Below are positions 62,030 to 64,000 of a stretch of DNA of 64,000 nt, piece by piece; the stretch's first letter is position 1, and each line of letters begins with the position of its first letter. A program made the translations under genes and the position numbers. The stretch spans positions 62,001-126,000 of the forward strand of contig CALWNQ010000004.1 of the NCBI GenBank assembly GCA_944382875.1. The letters are read 5' to 3'. The notes beneath the pieces are model-generated. The model had not been told where the DNA came from, did no database searches, and saw only the letters and a program-made list of their open reading frames with translations. The DNA comes from an uncultured Clostridia bacterium (lineage in GTDB: Bacteria; Bacillota; Clostridia; Oscillospirales; Ruminococcaceae).

Positions 62030-63049
62030 ATGAAAAAAACATTGTTAATTTTAGCTGCGGCAGCCGTTGGTTTGCTCATACTGGGCGGAGCGTTATATGT
62101 TTCTGCTGCTGCATTGGGCGGAAATGGAACAATGGCACAAATTGGAAATGTCAGGCTGATTGCAGACCGCGAAGGATTCCGTATGGACACCGATCACAGC
62201 ACAAATTCACAATCCAACTATGAACTTTCAAACCCATCTGAACCTTCCATTCACTCCGAAAATTCCCAAACACTAGACATCGAATCTTCTATTCCGTCTG
62301 ATTCCGGCATATCGAACGAACTACAGACAAACGGATGGACAACTCTGGAAGGGAATCGGGGCCGTCTTTCGATTGATACTTCCAAAATTACTGGAATAGA
62401 TGCCTCCCTTTCTATTTCAGATTTGGAAATTTCAGCTGGACGTTCTACCTATATGGAATGGGAAGATAAAACTCACAGCACTGTTTCTTATCAGATTATT
62501 GATGGCATCCTAACCATCCGGGAAGAAAAGGACGAAGGCCTTTCCATCAATTTATTTGGTGATGATGACAGCAGTATCAAAATCTATCTTCCATCTGACA
62601 CTGCCATTTCCTTAATAGTAAACTCCGATTTAGGCGATTTGGAATTGGAAAATCTCCCCATTACAGACCTGGAATACAATAGTGATTTGGGTGATATTGA
62701 TATGGAAAATGTCTCGATAGACAGCATCACAGCAACAGCTGGAACCGGCGATATTCAACTGGAAAACTGCAGCATTGGCAATGCTGTTCTAACCCCTGGA
62801 ATGGGAGATATCGAAATTTCTGGAGCCTTAACCGGCAGTATGAGCGCAACCAGTGGTATGGGAGATATTAAACTGAAACTCAGCGGAGCTACGACTGATT
62901 ATGCCTTTGATCTTTCCACCGATATGGGAGATATTCAAGTAAACAACAACTATGTGCAGGGCACTTTTGTTCAAAAAAACGACACCGCACCACAGATTAC
63001 CGCTAAAACAGGGATGGGTGATGTAGAAGTGGAATTCAAAAATAAATAA
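62030..63049 (+). CDS. DUF4097 family surface protein with GD-I/V-x-V repeats
   Basis: An N-terminal helix (LLILAAAAVGLLILGGALYV) and a Ser/Asn-rich linker (about 50-100) lead to a beta-rich domain. Its last 140 residues hold seven repeats of the form [LMT]GD[LIV]x[LVMI] spaced about 18-25 residues (LGDLELEN, LGDIDMEN, TGDIQLEN, MGDIEISG, MGDIKLKL, MGDIQVNN, MGDVEVEF), which suggest a beta-helix-like or beta-stack fold. It is the output or sensor of the PadR-DUF1700 set. The ATG at 62030 lies 9 bases after AAAGG; ATGs at 62021 and 62024 overlap the DUF1700 stop. Confidence 0.87.
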   Translation: MKKTLLILAAAAVGLLILGGALYVSAAALGGNGTMAQIGNVRLIADREGFRMDTDHSTNSQSNYELSNPSEPSIHSENSQTLDIESSIPSDSGISNELQTNGWTTLEGNRGRLSIDTSKITGIDASLSISDLEISAGRSTYMEWEDKTHSTVSYQIIDGILTIREEKDEGLSINLFGDDDSSIKIYLPSDTAISLIVNSDLGDLELENLPITDLEYNSDLGDIDMENVSIDSITATAGTGDIQLENCSIGNAVLTPGMGDIEISGALTGSMSATSGMGDIKLKLSGATTDYAFDLSTDMGDIQVNNNYVQGTFVQKNDTAPQITAKTGMGDVEVEFKNK

Positions 63050-63056
63050 AAAAATC

Positions 63057-63083
63057 ACCCGCACCGATTTCGGTGCGGGTTTG
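63057..63083. terminator. Terminator between the DUF4097 and SseB genes
   Basis: ACCCGCACCG (63057-63066) and CGGTGCGGGT (63071-63080) form a perfect stem; an A-run precedes it and T follow, serving convergent genes. Confidence 0.85.
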
Positions 63084-63086
63084 ATA

Positions 63087-63869
63087 TTACCAGAACAAAC
63101 CGGTTTTTTTCTGATAGAATGGATCATTTTTGGACAAAACCTCTTCCGCAAATTTCCCATCCCGGCGGACGACATCCATTCCTTCGTCCTCTTTCAGATA
63201 AGACTTCGCTTCCTCAATGATTGCAGGAAACAGCTCTTTCGCATCTTCCGGTTCCCCTTCATAATCTACTACCAACATCAGGCGTGGCTTTTTGGTGCCT
63301 TCCCGAAGAGCCATCAGCATCCATGCTTCCTGCACTGCTTTTTGCTTTTTCTTAAAATACCGGCTTAAGGCTTCTTCCAGTTCTTCGGGCTCCTCTTTCG
63401 GTTTTCCCAAAAGGAAACGAGGCGGAAGAGCCTTTAAAAGCGCCTGTTGGCGTTTCGGCAGGTTCAACAGCATATCTTTGGTAAGAGTCAGGTTTTGAAG
63501 GAATGGATTGATTACAACTCCTTTAATCTCCTCTTCTTTTGCGTGATTAATCAATGCCAGAAGCTCGGCCAAAGTCAGCAGTACAAAATCGCGCTTTTCT
63601 TCTTTGGCCCATTTTCCCATCGCTTCGGAATCAGTAAAAGCAAGGAAGAACCGCTCCCCATCTTTATTATTCAGCACATACTGTTGAATCTGCGCATTTT
63701 TCGGAATTTTACCATCGATCACAGGTTCAGAAAATATTACCGGTGACATAAACCGTGCACGAATCAAAGTATTGATCATATCCAGTTCATGCCGCGGAGT
63801 TTGCTCCTTAATAAAGGTGTTAACTGCTGCTACAACAGCGGGGTTTGCAGTTGCTTTGTTAATTTCCAT
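63087..63869 (-). CDS. SseB family protein (enhanced serine sensitivity type)
   Basis: The 260-residue protein has an SseB N-terminal domain (about 30-135; FFLAFTDSEAMGKW, GVVINPFLQNLTLTKDML) and an SseB C-terminal-like domain (about 150-250; KAVQEAWMLMALREGTKKPR). The function of the family is unclear; in E. coli SseB affects serine sensitivity. No membrane segment is seen. The ATG is far from AAAGGAG (about 26 bases), with a small hairpin GGGGA/TCCCC between that could bring the site closer. Confidence 0.87.
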   Translation of the reverse strand: MEINKATANPAVVAAVNTFIKEQTPRHELDMINTLIRARFMSPVIFSEPVIDGKIPKNAQIQQYVLNNKDGERFFLAFTDSEAMGKWAKEEKRDFVLLTLAELLALINHAKEEEIKGVVINPFLQNLTLTKDMLLNLPKRQQALLKALPPRFLLGKPKEEPEELEEALSRYFKKKQKAVQEAWMLMALREGTKKPRLMLVVDYEGEPEDAKELFPAIIEEAKSYLKEDEGMDVVRRDGKFAEEVLSKNDPFYQKKTGLFW

Positions 63870-63939
63870 AAAACATTCGGGGAATCTCCCCTGCTCCTTT
63901 CATAATGGGGTTTTCTGTGCCAATCAAGACTTCCTATTT

Positions 63940-63951
63940 ATTATACCACAT
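63940..63951 (-). promoter_or_regulatory. Candidate promoter of the SseB gene
   Basis: On the minus strand the extended -10 element TGGTATAAT (63948-63940) is seen without a good -35. The rest of the 130 bases at the window end shows no gene. Confidence 0.5.
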
Positions 63952-64000
63952 TTTATGGCATTATGGAAGAGGTAATCCCGACATATTCTGCACATTTTGT

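Noticed and set aside
1-64000. CRISPR arrays, insertion sequences, prophage, integrated elements, tRNA or rRNA genes
   Set aside because: No repeated spacers, transposase or integrase genes, or tRNA-like TTCGA arms in a cloverleaf context were seen on either strand.

Overview
The window comes from a spore-forming, low-oxygen Firmicute, most likely a gut clostridium of the Oscillospiraceae/Ruminococcaceae type. The evidence is the murB-rapZ-whiA and hprK block, tepA-ylzJ-spoIIIE synteny, SpoIIID, a SpoVB-like flippase, a T-box in front of metG, rpsF-ssb-rpsR, strong AGGAGG ribosome binding sites with frequent TTG and GTG starts, and mid-range GC. The taxonomic call is an inference from gene content, not from a marker tree. 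I found no rRNA, tRNA, CRISPR array, insertion sequence, integrase or phage module; this is ordinary chromosome with small accessory islands.

Layout. 1-11 kb is accessory metabolism and sensing: a frameshifted PAS-GGDEF-EAL protein cut by the window edge, a double-flavodoxin oxidoreductase, a GH2 glycosidase, a threonine aldolase, a glutaminase-like DUF4965 protein divergent from an AraC regulator, and a MacB-type permease with its adaptor but no ATPase. 11-28 kb is a long leftward housekeeping block: dnaE, a thioesterase, whiA, rapZ, murB, a ROK sugar kinase, hprK, DUF3006 and a ComEC-like metallo-hydrolase, a YgiQ radical SAM protein, a GNAT protein, ftsK/spoIIIE, ylzJ and tepA. It joins peptidoglycan synthesis, carbon-catabolite signalling and chromosome translocation.

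28.5-33 kb runs rightward: T-box, metG, TatD, then rpsF-ssb-rpsR. 33-40 kb holds a cation/proton antiporter, mnmM-pcp, spoIIID with a candidate sigma-E promoter, and a LacI regulator followed by an unusual glycoside-hydrolase-like/SUMF1 fusion. 40-50 kb has a NUDIX hydrolase, a CNNM-type membrane protein behind a structured attenuator-like leader, a sodium:neurotransmitter-type symporter, a P-loop kinase-like protein, an ABC-F ATPase, nadB, a DUF4358-like lipoprotein with a DHHW-like protein, and an S1-domain protein.

50.6-55.5 kb is a Gld-type ABC system (ATPase, permease, GldG-like, DUF4340) that may be led by a 55-codon gene too short for usual gene calling. It is followed by tex, a K+/H+ antiporter, a SpoVB-like flippase, a PadR-DUF1700-DUF4097 envelope-response operon and an SseB-domain protein.

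The best candidates for something undescribed are the GH-like/SUMF1 fusion whose SUMF1 domain lacks the catalytic cysteines, the leader RNA in front of the CNNM gene, the small ORF coupled to the Gld-type operon, and the possible ATC start of tex. None is proven from sequence reading alone.
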